Counted from the first letter of the stretch, positions 1 through 5,247 are shown. The stretch is 5,247 nucleotides of DNA from Paracoccaceae bacterium (GCA_021767525.1 JAASTF010000240.1:1-5247), one strand, 5' to 3'. The notes: a model not told the origin generated them from the sequence alone. Made by a program: numbers and translations.

Positions 1-1131
1 CATCTGCGGCAGCTGGTCCAGGCTGTGCATGAACTTGGTGTCGATGCGGTTCTTCCACCGCCACAGCAACGGGCCGGATACGGCAAAGCCCAGTTTTTCG
101 GCCAAGGCCACCTTGCCGCCCAGCGAGATCAGTTTCAGGTAATCGCGCTGCGGCTTGAACGCGCGCAGGGGCGTGCCACTGGCGGCCGCGCGCAGGTTTT
201 CGAACAGGACAGGCGCGGCGCGCACCGCGAAAACGCCCGCCTTGGGCCGGGGATGGGCGGGCATATGCGCGCAGTCGCCACAGGCAAAAAGCGCCGGATC
301 GCCTTGCACCTGCAACGTGTCGTCCACGGTGATAAAGCCATCGGTCAGCGGCAGGTCGGTATCGGCCAGCCAAGGGTGCGGATAGGCCCCCGCCGCGCCC
401 ACCACCAGGTCGGCCGTAACAGTGCTGTCGCCCAGAACCACGCCCTCGGCGGTCACCTCTTGCGCCCGTGCGCCTGTCAGAAAGGTCACGCCCTGATCGG
501 CCATCGCGCGGGCCAGCTTGCGCCCCGTGGCAGGCGGCACGCCATTGATGCGGTCGCTGCCCTCGATCACAGTGATATCGGGCGTGGCGCCATCGCTGCG
601 CAGGGCATGGGCCATCGCCATCGACAGCTCGACCCCCGCAACGCCGCCGCCGATCACCGCCACGCGCGGCTGGGCCTTTCCGCCCGCCACCTGCGCCCGG
701 AAATCGCGCCAGCGATCGGCATAGATATCCAGCGGTTTGGCCCCCACGGCATGGTCGGAAAACCCCGGCAGCGCCTCCATCCGGGCCGTGATGCCGATAT
801 CGATGCTGGCGATGTCGTAGGCGACGGGTGGGCGGTTTTTCAGGTAGATCAGTCTCTGATTCCGGTCGAAACCCACCGCATGATCGACAATTATCCGCGC
901 GCCGGCGAAACGGGCCAGTCGCACAAGGTCGATCTCCAGTTCCTCACGCGTGTAATGCCCCGCGATATGGCCGGGCAACATGCCGGAATAGGGCGCGGTG
1001 GGGCCGGGGTTGATAACCGTCAGCCGGACGCCGGGCAGGGGCGCCATACCCCATTTGCGCAGCACCAGCGCATGGGTGTGACCACCACCCACCAGAACGA
1101 TGTCGCGGGTCAGGGGAAGGGTGGGGTGCAT
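1..1131 (-). CDS. selD: FAD/NAD(P)-binding oxidoreductase module, probably the N-terminal half of a SelD fusion (partial at C-terminus)
   Basis: I translated 377 codons on the minus strand with no stop before the window edge. The protein opens with MHPTLPLTRDIVLVGGGHTH, a Rossmann FAD-binding loop (GGGHTH at residues 15-20), followed by PYSGMLPGHIAGHYT (47-61). A second dinucleotide fold, RVAVIGGGVAGVEL (156-169), should bind NAD(P)H, and the FAD-closing motif FACGDCAHM is at 282-290. There is no CxxxxC redox disulfide, so it resembles NDH-2-like enzymes rather than disulfide reductases. The GGGHxH start and the PYSGMLPG segment are characteristic of the family recalled as TIGR03169, which sits N-terminal to SelD in one polypeptide. 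SelD makes selenophosphate from selenide and ATP. The sequence ends at RIDTKFMHSLDQLPQM, about where the linker to a SelD domain would begin, so the kinase domain itself is not visible. The start is set by GGAGG five bases upstream. A stand-alone oxidoreductase is the alternative. Oxidoreductase identity is near certain; the SelD fusion is inferred. Confidence 0.8.
   Translation of the reverse strand, partial: MHPTLPLTRDIVLVGGGHTHALVLRKWGMAPLPGVRLTVINPGPTAPYSGMLPGHIAGHYTREELEIDLVRLARFAGARIIVDHAVGFDRNQRLIYLKNRPPVAYDIASIDIGITARMEALPGFSDHAVGAKPLDIYADRWRDFRAQVAGGKAQPRVAVIGGGVAGVELSMAMAHALRSDGATPDITVIEGSDRINGVPPATGRKLARAMADQGVTFLTGARAQEVTAEGVVLGDSTVTADLVVGAAGAYPHPWLADTDLPLTDGFITVDDTLQVQGDPALFACGDCAHMPAHPRPKAGVFAVRAAPVLFENLRAAASGTPLRAFKPQRDYLKLISLGGKVALAEKLGFAVSGPLLWRWKNRIDTKFMHSLDQLPQM
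1107..1126 (+). other. G-quadruplex-capable run at the start of the SelD-type gene
   Basis: The plus strand has four G-runs, GGG, GGGG, GGG and GGGG, separated by loops of 3, 2 and 1 bases. This satisfies the canonical G3+N1-7 rule. It is the template strand for the minus-strand gene and overlies codons 2-9. The mRNA is therefore C-rich here, encoding HPTLPLTR. Folding would affect the DNA template, not the transcript. A chance product of CCN proline and ACC threonine codons is possible. Confidence 0.5.
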
Positions 1132-1234
1132 GGCGGCCTCCGGCGTTTGGGCATGGCCCGATCTGTCACGACACGTGCGCAAGCCGCAAGGCGCCCCATT
1201 GTCACAAGCGCGTCACGCGTGGGCAAAGCAGGCT
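1132..1234. other. Spacer between matB and the SelD-type gene
   Basis: This 103-base gap lies between two genes read in the same direction. It has no convincing intrinsic terminator (no hairpin followed by a T tract). It contains three copies of GTCAC on the plus strand (1165-1169, 1201-1205, 1212-1216), the middle one inside the near-palindrome TTGTCACAA (1199-1207). It also holds the GGAGG of the downstream gene. It is long enough for a separate promoter, but no clear -35/-10 pair is visible, so readthrough from matB cannot be excluded. Confidence 0.5.
1137..1141 (-). promoter_or_regulatory. Ribosome binding site of the SelD-type gene
   Basis: On the minus strand GGAGG lies five bases before the ATG at 1131-1129. 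This perfect Shine-Dalgarno core fixes the start of a gene whose other end is outside the window. Confidence 0.75.
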
Positions 1235-2749
1235 CTAACCTTGCGCAAAAAGCCCCTTGTATTCATCACGCAGCACGTTTTTCTGCACCTTGCCCATCGT
1301 GTTGCGTGGTAGCGCGTCAACGACCACCAGCTTGCGCGGATGCTTGAACCGCGCCAGCGCGTCGGCCATCTCGGCCATGATCGCATCGATATCGGGCTCT
1401 TCCCCCGGGCGGCGGGCCAGAACGCCCACGGGCGTTTCACCGAAATCGGGATGCGGCACGCCGATCACGGCCGATTCCAGCACGCCGGGCGCCTGATCCA
1501 ACACCAGCTCGATTTCCTTGGGATAGATGTTGTAGCCGCCCGAGATAATCAGATCCTTGCCGCGCCCCACGATGGTGACATAGCCATCGGCATCGACCAA
1601 CCCCAGATCGCCGGTGATGAAAAACCCGTTCTCGCGCAATTCCTCGGCCGTCTTTTCGGGCATCTGCCAATAGCCCTTGAACACGTTGGGGCCGCGCACC
1701 TCGATCGTGCCGATCTCGCCCTGGGGGATCTCGGCACCGCTTTCGTCGCACACGCGCAGCTCGACCCCCGGCAGGGGATAGCCCACGGTGCCGGCGCGCC
1801 GCTCGCCCTCATAGGGGTTCGAGGTGTTCATGTTGGTTTCGGTCATGCCATAGCGTTCGAGGATACGGTGGCCGGTGCGCGCCTCGAACTCTCGATGCGT
1901 TTCGGCCAGCAGGGGGGCGGAGCCCGAGATGAACAGCCGCATGTTCCGCGCCACGTCGGCGGTGAAATCGTCACGATCCAGCAGGCGGGTATAGAAGGTG
2001 GGCACACCCATCATCGACGTGGCGCGCGGCATGTCGCGCACCATCTGTTCTGCATCGAAACCGGGGTAAAAGATCATCTGAGCGCCGGAAATCAGGCAGA
2101 TATTCGTCGCCACGAACAGGCCGTGGGTGTGAAAGATCGGCAGCGCGTGCAGCAGAACGTCCTGGTCGGTAAAGCGCCAATAGTCGGTCAGAACCTGCGC
2201 ATTCGACAGCAGGTTGTCCTGTGTCAGCATCGCGCCCTTCGACCGCCCCGTGGTGCCCGAGGTATAAAGGAAGGCCGCCAGATCGCCCTTTTCGCGTGGA
2301 ATAGTGTCGAATTCATCGGGCTGGCCTGCTGCCGCGTCGGCAAAGCTGCCCGAGCCGTCACCGTTCAGCGTTTCCTGCCGCGCGCCGGATTTGACCGACA
2401 CGGGCGCCAGCGCCTCGGCGCCCTTGGCGTCGCACAAAAACAGCTTGGCGCCGCTGTTTTCCAGGAAATACGACACCTCGGCCGGGGTGTAGGCGGTGTT
2501 GAGCGGCAGGAAGATCACACCGGTCTGCGCGCAGGCGGCATAGACGGCCAAAGCCTGCGGCGATTTCCCGATCTGCACCGCCAGCCGGTCGCCCGGTTCC
2601 AGCCCGAACTGCACGATTTGATGGGCAAACCGCGCGGCCATGCGCAGAAAGGAGTCATGCGTGAGCGCGCTGCCATCGGGCAGGTGCAGGAACACCGTGT
2701 CGCGGCCCGAATGCCGCGCGAAAAGCGTGTCGTAAAGCGGATTGGCCAT
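1235..2749 (-). CDS. matB: Malonyl-CoA synthetase (malonate--CoA ligase)
   Basis: This 504-residue cytoplasmic enzyme of the ANL adenylate-forming superfamily should convert malonate, CoA and ATP to malonyl-CoA, AMP and pyrophosphate. It begins MANPLYDTLFARHSGRDTVF and is colinear end to end with the Rhodopseudomonas MatB as I remember it. Visible motifs are the P-loop LYTSGTTGRSKGAM (161-174), HALPIFHTHGLF (201-212), MGVPTFYTRLL (247-257), SGSAPLLAETHR (275-286), RYGMTETNMNTSNPY (299-313), TGDLG (379-383), the hinge GRGKDLIISGGYNIYP (395-410) and PRNTMGKVQKN (481-491). Lys487 is the expected catalytic A10 lysine. The TNMNTSNPY stretch and SGSAPLLAETHR separate MatB from acetyl- or long-chain acyl-CoA synthetases. 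An AGGGGGGA ribosome site four bases upstream supports this ATG. The frame stays open for 99 further codons upstream, but these lie antisense to the transporter and carry no family similarity. No malonyl-CoA decarboxylase (matA) or malonate transporter is adjacent, so the product may feed biosynthesis or a remote decarboxylase. Confidence 0.95.
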   Translation of the reverse strand: MANPLYDTLFARHSGRDTVFLHLPDGSALTHDSFLRMAARFAHQIVQFGLEPGDRLAVQIGKSPQALAVYAACAQTGVIFLPLNTAYTPAEVSYFLENSGAKLFLCDAKGAEALAPVSVKSGARQETLNGDGSGSFADAAAGQPDEFDTIPREKGDLAAFLYTSGTTGRSKGAMLTQDNLLSNAQVLTDYWRFTDQDVLLHALPIFHTHGLFVATNICLISGAQMIFYPGFDAEQMVRDMPRATSMMGVPTFYTRLLDRDDFTADVARNMRLFISGSAPLLAETHREFEARTGHRILERYGMTETNMNTSNPYEGERRAGTVGYPLPGVELRVCDESGAEIPQGEIGTIEVRGPNVFKGYWQMPEKTAEELRENGFFITGDLGLVDADGYVTIVGRGKDLIISGGYNIYPKEIELVLDQAPGVLESAVIGVPHPDFGETPVGVLARRPGEEPDIDAIMAEMADALARFKHPRKLVVVDALPRNTMGKVQKNVLRDEYKGLFAQG

Positions 2750-2753
2750 CTGG

Positions 2754-2761
2754 TCCCCCCT
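2754..2761 (-). promoter_or_regulatory. Ribosome binding site of matB
   Basis: The minus strand reads AGGGGGGA four bases before the matB ATG (2749-2747). It decides between this start and upstream ATGs in the same open frame, none of which the protein family supports. Confidence 0.65.
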
Positions 2762-2792
2762 GGCGATTTCGTGATTTAGTGCCACAAGGATG

Positions 2793-2812
2793 CGGGCCGG
2801 TCCAGCGGCCCG
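2793..2812. repeat. Perfect 7-bp GC inverted repeat in the divergent region
   Basis: CGGGCCG (2793-2799) is matched by its reverse complement CGGCCCG (2806-2812) across a 6-base spacer. It could be an operator for a dimeric regulator or a hairpin in the transporter's 5' leader, ending 11 bases before its ribosome site. No T tract follows, so it is unlikely to be a terminator. Confidence 0.5.
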
Positions 2813-2836
2813 TTCAACGGCGCAGGGGCGCGGGCG

Positions 2837-3760
2837 ATGCAGCCGATCAAGGGTATCTTCTTTAAACTGGGGTCGGTGACCCTGTTCATCGTCATGTCGT
2901 CGCTGATCAAGGCCAGCGCCGACCACGTGCCGCCGGGCGAGGCGGTGTTTTTCCGCTCGTTCTTTGCGATCCCGGTGATTTTCGCCTGGCTTTGGCTGCG
3001 CGGTGACTTGGCGACGGGGCTGCGTGTGACATCGCGGCTGGCGCATTTCTGGCGCGGTTTCATGGGCACCTGCGCGATGGGGCTGATGTTTGCCGGACTG
3101 GGGCTACTGCCGCTGCCCGAGGTCACGGCCATCGGCTATGCCGCGCCGCTGCTGACGGTGATCTTTGCCGCCATGTTCCTGGGCGAAGAGGTGCGGGCCT
3201 TTCGCCTGGGCGCGGTGGCGCTGGGCATGGTGGGCGTGCTGATCGTTCTGTCACCGCGCCTGACCGTCTTTTCCGGTGAAGAGGTCGCGCGGGCCGAGGC
3301 GCTGGGTGCGATGCTGGTGCTGATGGGGGCGGTCTGTGCCGCGTTGGCGCAGATTTACGTGCGCAACCTGGTCAAGACGGAACAGACCTCGGCCATCGTG
3401 TTCTATTTCTCGCTGACCTCGACTTTGTTGGCCCTGTTGACGCTGCCCTTCGGATGGGTGGTGCCCGCCCCGGCCGAGGCGGGGCTTTTGATCCTGGCGG
3501 GGCTTTTGGGTGGGACGGGCCAGATTTTCCTGACCACCGCCTATCGCTATGCCGATGCCAGCGTGGTGGCGCCGTTCGACTATGCCTCGATGCTGATGGC
3601 AATCCTGATCGGGTATTTCGTGTTCGACGAGGTGCCGACCGGGCAAATGCTGGCGGGGGCGGGGCTGGTGATACTGGCGGGGGTGGCGATTATCCTGCGC
3701 GAACACGCGCTGGGGCTGCGGCGCGAAAAGGCGCGGCAGGGGATGACGCCGCAGGGGTGA
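2837..3760 (+). CDS. EamA/DMT-superfamily inner-membrane transporter
   Basis: This 307-residue integral membrane protein has about ten predicted helices, at roughly 8-28, 34-54, 70-91, 96-114, 122-140, 154-175, 184-205, 212-233, 241-263 and 267-287. They form the duplicated five-plus-five EamA arrangement. Family-like features are the helix 2 start VFFRSFFAIPV (37-47), the helix 4 ending PLLTVIFAAMFLGEEV (104-119) and its second-half counterpart MLMAILIGYFVFDEVP (252-267). A basic tail (REHALGLRREKAR, 288-300) is presumably cytoplasmic. The length is typical for the family. The ATG at 2837 is the first start after an in-frame stop at 2777-2779 and has AGGGG eight bases upstream. DMT proteins move amino acids, metabolites or vitamins in either direction, and the substrate cannot be read from sequence. 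It is transcribed divergently from matB, but I see no basis for calling it a malonate carrier, since known malonate carriers belong to other families. Confidence 0.9.
   Translation: MQPIKGIFFKLGSVTLFIVMSSLIKASADHVPPGEAVFFRSFFAIPVIFAWLWLRGDLATGLRVTSRLAHFWRGFMGTCAMGLMFAGLGLLPLPEVTAIGYAAPLLTVIFAAMFLGEEVRAFRLGAVALGMVGVLIVLSPRLTVFSGEEVARAEALGAMLVLMGAVCAALAQIYVRNLVKTEQTSAIVFYFSLTSTLLALLTLPFGWVVPAPAEAGLLILAGLLGGTGQIFLTTAYRYADASVVAPFDYASMLMAILIGYFVFDEVPTGQMLAGAGLVILAGVAIILREHALGLRREKARQGMTPQG
3499..3519 (+). other. G-quadruplex-capable run within the transporter coding strand
   Basis: Four G-runs, GGGG, GGG, GGG and GGG, are separated by loops of 5, 1 and 2 bases, meeting the canonical G3+N1-7 rule. 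They lie on the mRNA-like strand, in codons of helix 8 (the LAGLLGGTGQ region). Just upstream the 13-mer GGCGGGGCTTTTG occurs twice, at 3478-3490 and 3496-3508, 18 bases apart and in frame, encoding repeated AGLL. Glycine codons in a GC-rich membrane protein may be the whole cause. Confidence 0.45.
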
Positions 3761-3761
3761 T

Positions 3762-3805
3762 CGGGGGCTCTGCCCCCGTCCGCGCAAGCGCGGACTCCCC
3801 CGGAG
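3762..3805. terminator. Likely bidirectional transcript-end hairpins between convergent genes
   Basis: The strong 7-bp GC stems start one base after the transporter stop codon (3758-3760) and lie 20 bases beyond the oxidoreductase stop on the other strand. Only a TTT follows on the plus strand and no T tract on the minus strand, so these are not textbook intrinsic terminators. Stabilisation of 3' ends after Rho-dependent termination is equally plausible. The role is inferred from position and structure. Confidence 0.45.
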
Positions 3806-3825
3806 TTTACTTGGCAAGATGAAGA
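3762..3825. repeat. Palindromic intergenic element, probably a Rhodobacteraceae dispersed repeat
   Basis: Three hairpins stand nearly back to back: CGGGGGC/GCCCCCG (3762-3768 and 3772-3778, 3-base loop), TCCGCGC/GCGCGGA (3779-3785 and 3788-3794, 2-base loop) and CTCC/GGAG (3795-3798 and 3802-3805). They are followed by the non-palindromic tail GGAGTTTACTTGGCAAGATG, which runs into GAA. I recall very similar units (a GC hairpin, then GGAGTATTT-like sequence and AAGATGAAG) recurring between genes in Rhodobacter, Paracoccus and Roseobacter genomes. The recollection is not verified here. The element fills the whole gap between two convergent genes and reaches the stop codon of the oxidoreductase. 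Confidence 0.6.
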
Positions 3826-5166
3826 TCAGGACAGCCTGTCGCGAAGTCCGGCCATCGCATAGATCGCGGGCATCAGGGCGCGGCGGAACCGGCCCAAAGG
3901 AAAGCGTTTCGCCGGGGCCTGCATGATGGTCGGGTAGCGGCGGTTTGGCGTGCGCCCCAGCGCCAGATCGGCCAGTAGCGCGCCCGTGTAGCTGCCCATC
4001 GCCACGCCGTTGCCGTGATAGGCAAAGCCTGCGAAGGCGCCCGGCATGTCGGGGATCGGCCCGCAATAGGGCACCAGAGCGCCCGACAGGCACACCATGC
4101 CTGACCAGTTGCATGGGGTTTCCACATTGGCCCATGCCGGGAACATCGCGTCGAAATGGGCGCGTGTGGTGCGGATCGCCGCCCGGTCGGCGCGGGGCGA
4201 GGATGTGAGCCCGCCGCGCCGCCCGAACAGGAACCTGTTGTCGGGCATCAGGCGGAAATAGTGCAGCAGGTAGCGTGAATCGAAAGCCATCTGCACGCTG
4301 GTCCAGCCGGCCGCGTGTTTTTCGGCCTCGGTCAGGGGGCGGGTGACCAGCACGTTCGACTGCGCGGGCATATAGCGCGCGGCCATCCAATCGGGCACGT
4401 CCTCGGAGCTGTAGCCATTTGTCGCCAGCACCAACCGCTTGGCCAGAACGCGCGCTTTGGGCAGGGTTAAAGCCTGTTTGTCGCCTTCCGATCCGATGCG
4501 CAGAACCGGGCTTTCGCCATGGACGCGTGCGCCCGCCGCCTCGGTGGCGCTGAGCAGGCCGGCCAGGTATTTGCGCGGGTTCAGTCCGAAACCGATGGGC
4601 ACCGTGATACCACCGTGAAACGGGCCTGACAGGCCCAGCCCATCCAGATCGCGCGCTTCATGCAGGGTGGGTGTAGCGCCGTAATCGCGGGTGACAGTAG
4701 CGGCCTCGCCCTCGATGGCGCGCATGGCCGATGCGGAATGGGCCAGCAGGGTTTCGCCCTTGGAATGGGTGTCGGCCTGAATGCCGTGGGTGTCCAGCAG
4801 CTTTGCCACCAGCGCGATCGCGTCCACCTCGGTCCGGCGCCAATCGGCGCGGGCGGGCTCGCCGAACTGGCGGCGCAGCATGGCATCATCGGCCTTGGCC
4901 CCGCCAAGGCAACAGAAGCCGCCATTGCGCCCCGAGGCGCCCCAGCCGGGGTGCTGCGCGTCCAGCACCACCACATCCACCCCCGCCTGCGCCAGGTGCA
5001 GCGCCGCAGAAAGCCCGGTGAACCCGGCGCCGATCACCGCCACATCGGCGCGTATCTCGCCCGTCGCGGCGGGGCGCATCAGGGTGGCGTCTGGCACGGT
5101 TTCGGCCCAGTAATTGCCCTGCACCGGGCCCGGGCCATAGGCATGGGGGCCGAAGATGCGTTTCAT
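3826..5166 (-). CDS. FAD-dependent amine/amino-acid oxidoreductase of the DAO superfamily, PuuB-like
   Basis: This 446-residue enzyme, of ordinary length for the family, has an N-terminal Rossmann FAD site ADVAVIGAGFTGLSAALHLA (40-59). The acidic ribose-binding Asp69 is in VVLDA, and GWGASGRNGGF (74-84) closes around the flavin. The C-terminal flavin-binding region includes WSGMVCLSGALVPYCGPIP (354-372) and YHGNGVAMGSYTGALLADL (383-401). This layout matches the group containing gamma-glutamylputrescine oxidase (PuuB), glycine and sarcosine oxidases and DadA. The NYWAET segment (18-23) and the GWGASGRNGG form place it nearest to PuuB/OrdL-like proteins. The expected reaction is FAD-dependent oxidation of a C-N bond in an amine or amino acid; the exact substrate is unknown. 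No signal peptide or membrane helix is evident, so it should be cytoplasmic. Its ATG overlaps the upstream gene's stop as ATGA, and there is no strong ribosome site of its own, implying translational coupling. That partner looks like an ABC permease, supporting a role in catabolism of an imported amine. Confidence 0.88.
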   Translation of the reverse strand: MKRIFGPHAYGPGPVQGNYWAETVPDATLMRPAATGEIRADVAVIGAGFTGLSAALHLAQAGVDVVVLDAQHPGWGASGRNGGFCCLGGAKADDAMLRRQFGEPARADWRRTEVDAIALVAKLLDTHGIQADTHSKGETLLAHSASAMRAIEGEAATVTRDYGATPTLHEARDLDGLGLSGPFHGGITVPIGFGLNPRKYLAGLLSATEAAGARVHGESPVLRIGSEGDKQALTLPKARVLAKRLVLATNGYSSEDVPDWMAARYMPAQSNVLVTRPLTEAEKHAAGWTSVQMAFDSRYLLHYFRLMPDNRFLFGRRGGLTSSPRADRAAIRTTRAHFDAMFPAWANVETPCNWSGMVCLSGALVPYCGPIPDMPGAFAGFAYHGNGVAMGSYTGALLADLALGRTPNRRYPTIMQAPAKRFPLGRFRRALMPAIYAMAGLRDRLS

Positions 5167-5247
5167 GCGGCGCGGGCGGCGGCCTGTTCATCGCGCTGCT
5201 GCGCAAGGCTTGCCCGTTTCGAGATCAGCGAGGCGGTGATCACCCCC
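5163..5247 (-). CDS. C-terminal end of a probable ABC-transporter permease (partial)
   Basis: Twenty-seven codons enter from the window edge on the minus strand and end at TGA (5165-5163). They read GVITASLISKRASLAQQRDE followed by QAAARAA. A short hydrophobic stretch followed by a basic and then Gln/Arg/Ala-rich tail resembles the last helix and cytoplasmic tail of PotC/PotI-type polyamine permeases, which often end with an R-x-R-D/E-rich segment. The ATGA overlap with the oxidoreductase shows that the two are cotranscribed. With so little sequence the permease call is an inference, supported mainly by the PuuB-like neighbour. That it is the end of a real gene is much surer. Confidence 0.55.
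   Translation of the reverse strand, partial: GVITASLISKRASLAQQRDEQAAARAA

Larger units (their letters stand above)
2750..2836. promoter_or_regulatory. Divergent intergenic region between matB and the DMT transporter gene
   Basis: Only 87 bases separate the two outward-facing starts, so both 5' regions must lie here or extend into the genes. The only AT-richer patch is about 2764-2780, which is where promoter elements would be expected, but I could not place a convincing -35/-10 pair for either gene. A GC-rich inverted repeat sits on the transporter side. The plus-strand gene has AGGGG at 2824-2828, eight bases before its ATG. The short shared region makes joint regulation possible but does not prove it. 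Confidence 0.55.

Noticed and set aside
25..1347. Plus-strand open frame of about 440 codons
   Set aside because: It is antisense to the SelD-type oxidoreductase and the matB 3' end. Its translation is rich in Arg, Gly, His and Gln with no recognisable motif, while the minus strand encodes clear dinucleotide-binding folds. Long antisense frames are expected in GC-rich DNA.
1340..2779. Plus-strand open frame of about 479 codons
   Set aside because: It lies antisense to matB along nearly all its length. It has no family motif, and the opposite strand encodes every ANL motif of a malonyl-CoA synthetase.
2766..2784. Possible sigma-54 promoter for matB (TGGCAC on the minus strand at 2784-2779)
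   Set aside because: The -24-like TGGCAC is present, but at the required spacing the sequence is CG rather than the essential GC, so the -12 element fails.
2790..2879. Short plus-strand reading frame from ATG at 2790, a possible leader peptide
   Set aside because: It would overlap the transporter start in another frame. It lacks attenuator features such as a run of regulatory codons and has no suitably spaced ribosome site.
2750..3046. N-terminal extension of matB by 99 codons
   Set aside because: The frame is open, but the extra residues are Arg/His-rich, antisense to the transporter gene and absent from MatB proteins. A good ribosome site precedes the internal ATG at 2749.
3655..3683. G-rich stretch near the end of the transporter gene
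   Set aside because: The G-runs are separated by a 13-base or longer gap, so they do not meet the canonical quadruplex spacing. Glycine codons explain them.
3251..4390. Minus-strand open frame of about 379 codons
   Set aside because: It straddles the convergent intergenic element and overlaps both the transporter (antisense) and the FAD oxidoreductase (other frame). Its Arg/Pro/Gln/His-rich translation shows no domain.
4581..4976. Minus-strand and plus-strand frames inside the FAD oxidoreductase gene (including 4731-5113)
   Set aside because: All are shadows of a gene with intact FAD-binding motifs across the same span. None has a recognisable product.

Overview
The window is GC-rich (about mid-60s percent by eye) chromosomal DNA. 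Compact genes, GGAGG-type ribosome binding sites and protein resemblances point to an alphaproteobacterium, most likely Rhodobacteraceae (Roseobacter group). The clearest pointers are an oxidoreductase module of the kind found N-terminal to SelD, a MatB-type malonyl-CoA synthetase, and a terminal palindromic element between convergent genes that looks like a recurrent Rhodobacteraceae intergenic repeat. No mobile element, CRISPR array, tRNA or rRNA was seen.

Layout. (1) Positions 1-1131, minus strand: the first 377 codons of a FAD/NAD(P)-binding oxidoreductase that runs off the window edge. It matches the module usually fused in front of selenide, water dikinase (SelD). A long open frame on the opposite strand overlies it, so it is easy to miss. 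(2) 1132-1234: a short spacer. (3) 1235-2749, minus strand: a complete malonyl-CoA synthetase (matB). (4) 2750-2836: a divergent promoter region with a 7-bp GC-rich inverted repeat. (5) 2837-3760, plus strand: a 10-helix EamA/DMT-family transporter. (6) 3761-3825: a convergent intergenic region made almost entirely of stacked hairpins plus a conserved-looking tail. (7) 3826-5166, minus strand: a DAO-superfamily FAD oxidoreductase resembling gamma-glutamylputrescine oxidase (PuuB). (8) 5163-5247, minus strand: the last 27 codons of an upstream gene, probably an ABC-transporter permease, joined to the oxidoreductase by an ATGA stop/start overlap.

How the genes work together. The permease tail and the PuuB-like oxidase look like the end of an amine or polyamine uptake and catabolism operon. 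MatB would activate free malonate to malonyl-CoA. The SelD-type gene would belong to selenophosphate synthesis. Nothing visible links these three functions, so the window reads as three neighbouring transcription units rather than one pathway.

I found no convincing new multi-gene system. The items most worth a second look are the palindromic element at 3762-3825, the unexplained oxidoreductase half of the SelD fusion, and G-quadruplex-capable runs at the start of that gene and inside the transporter gene.
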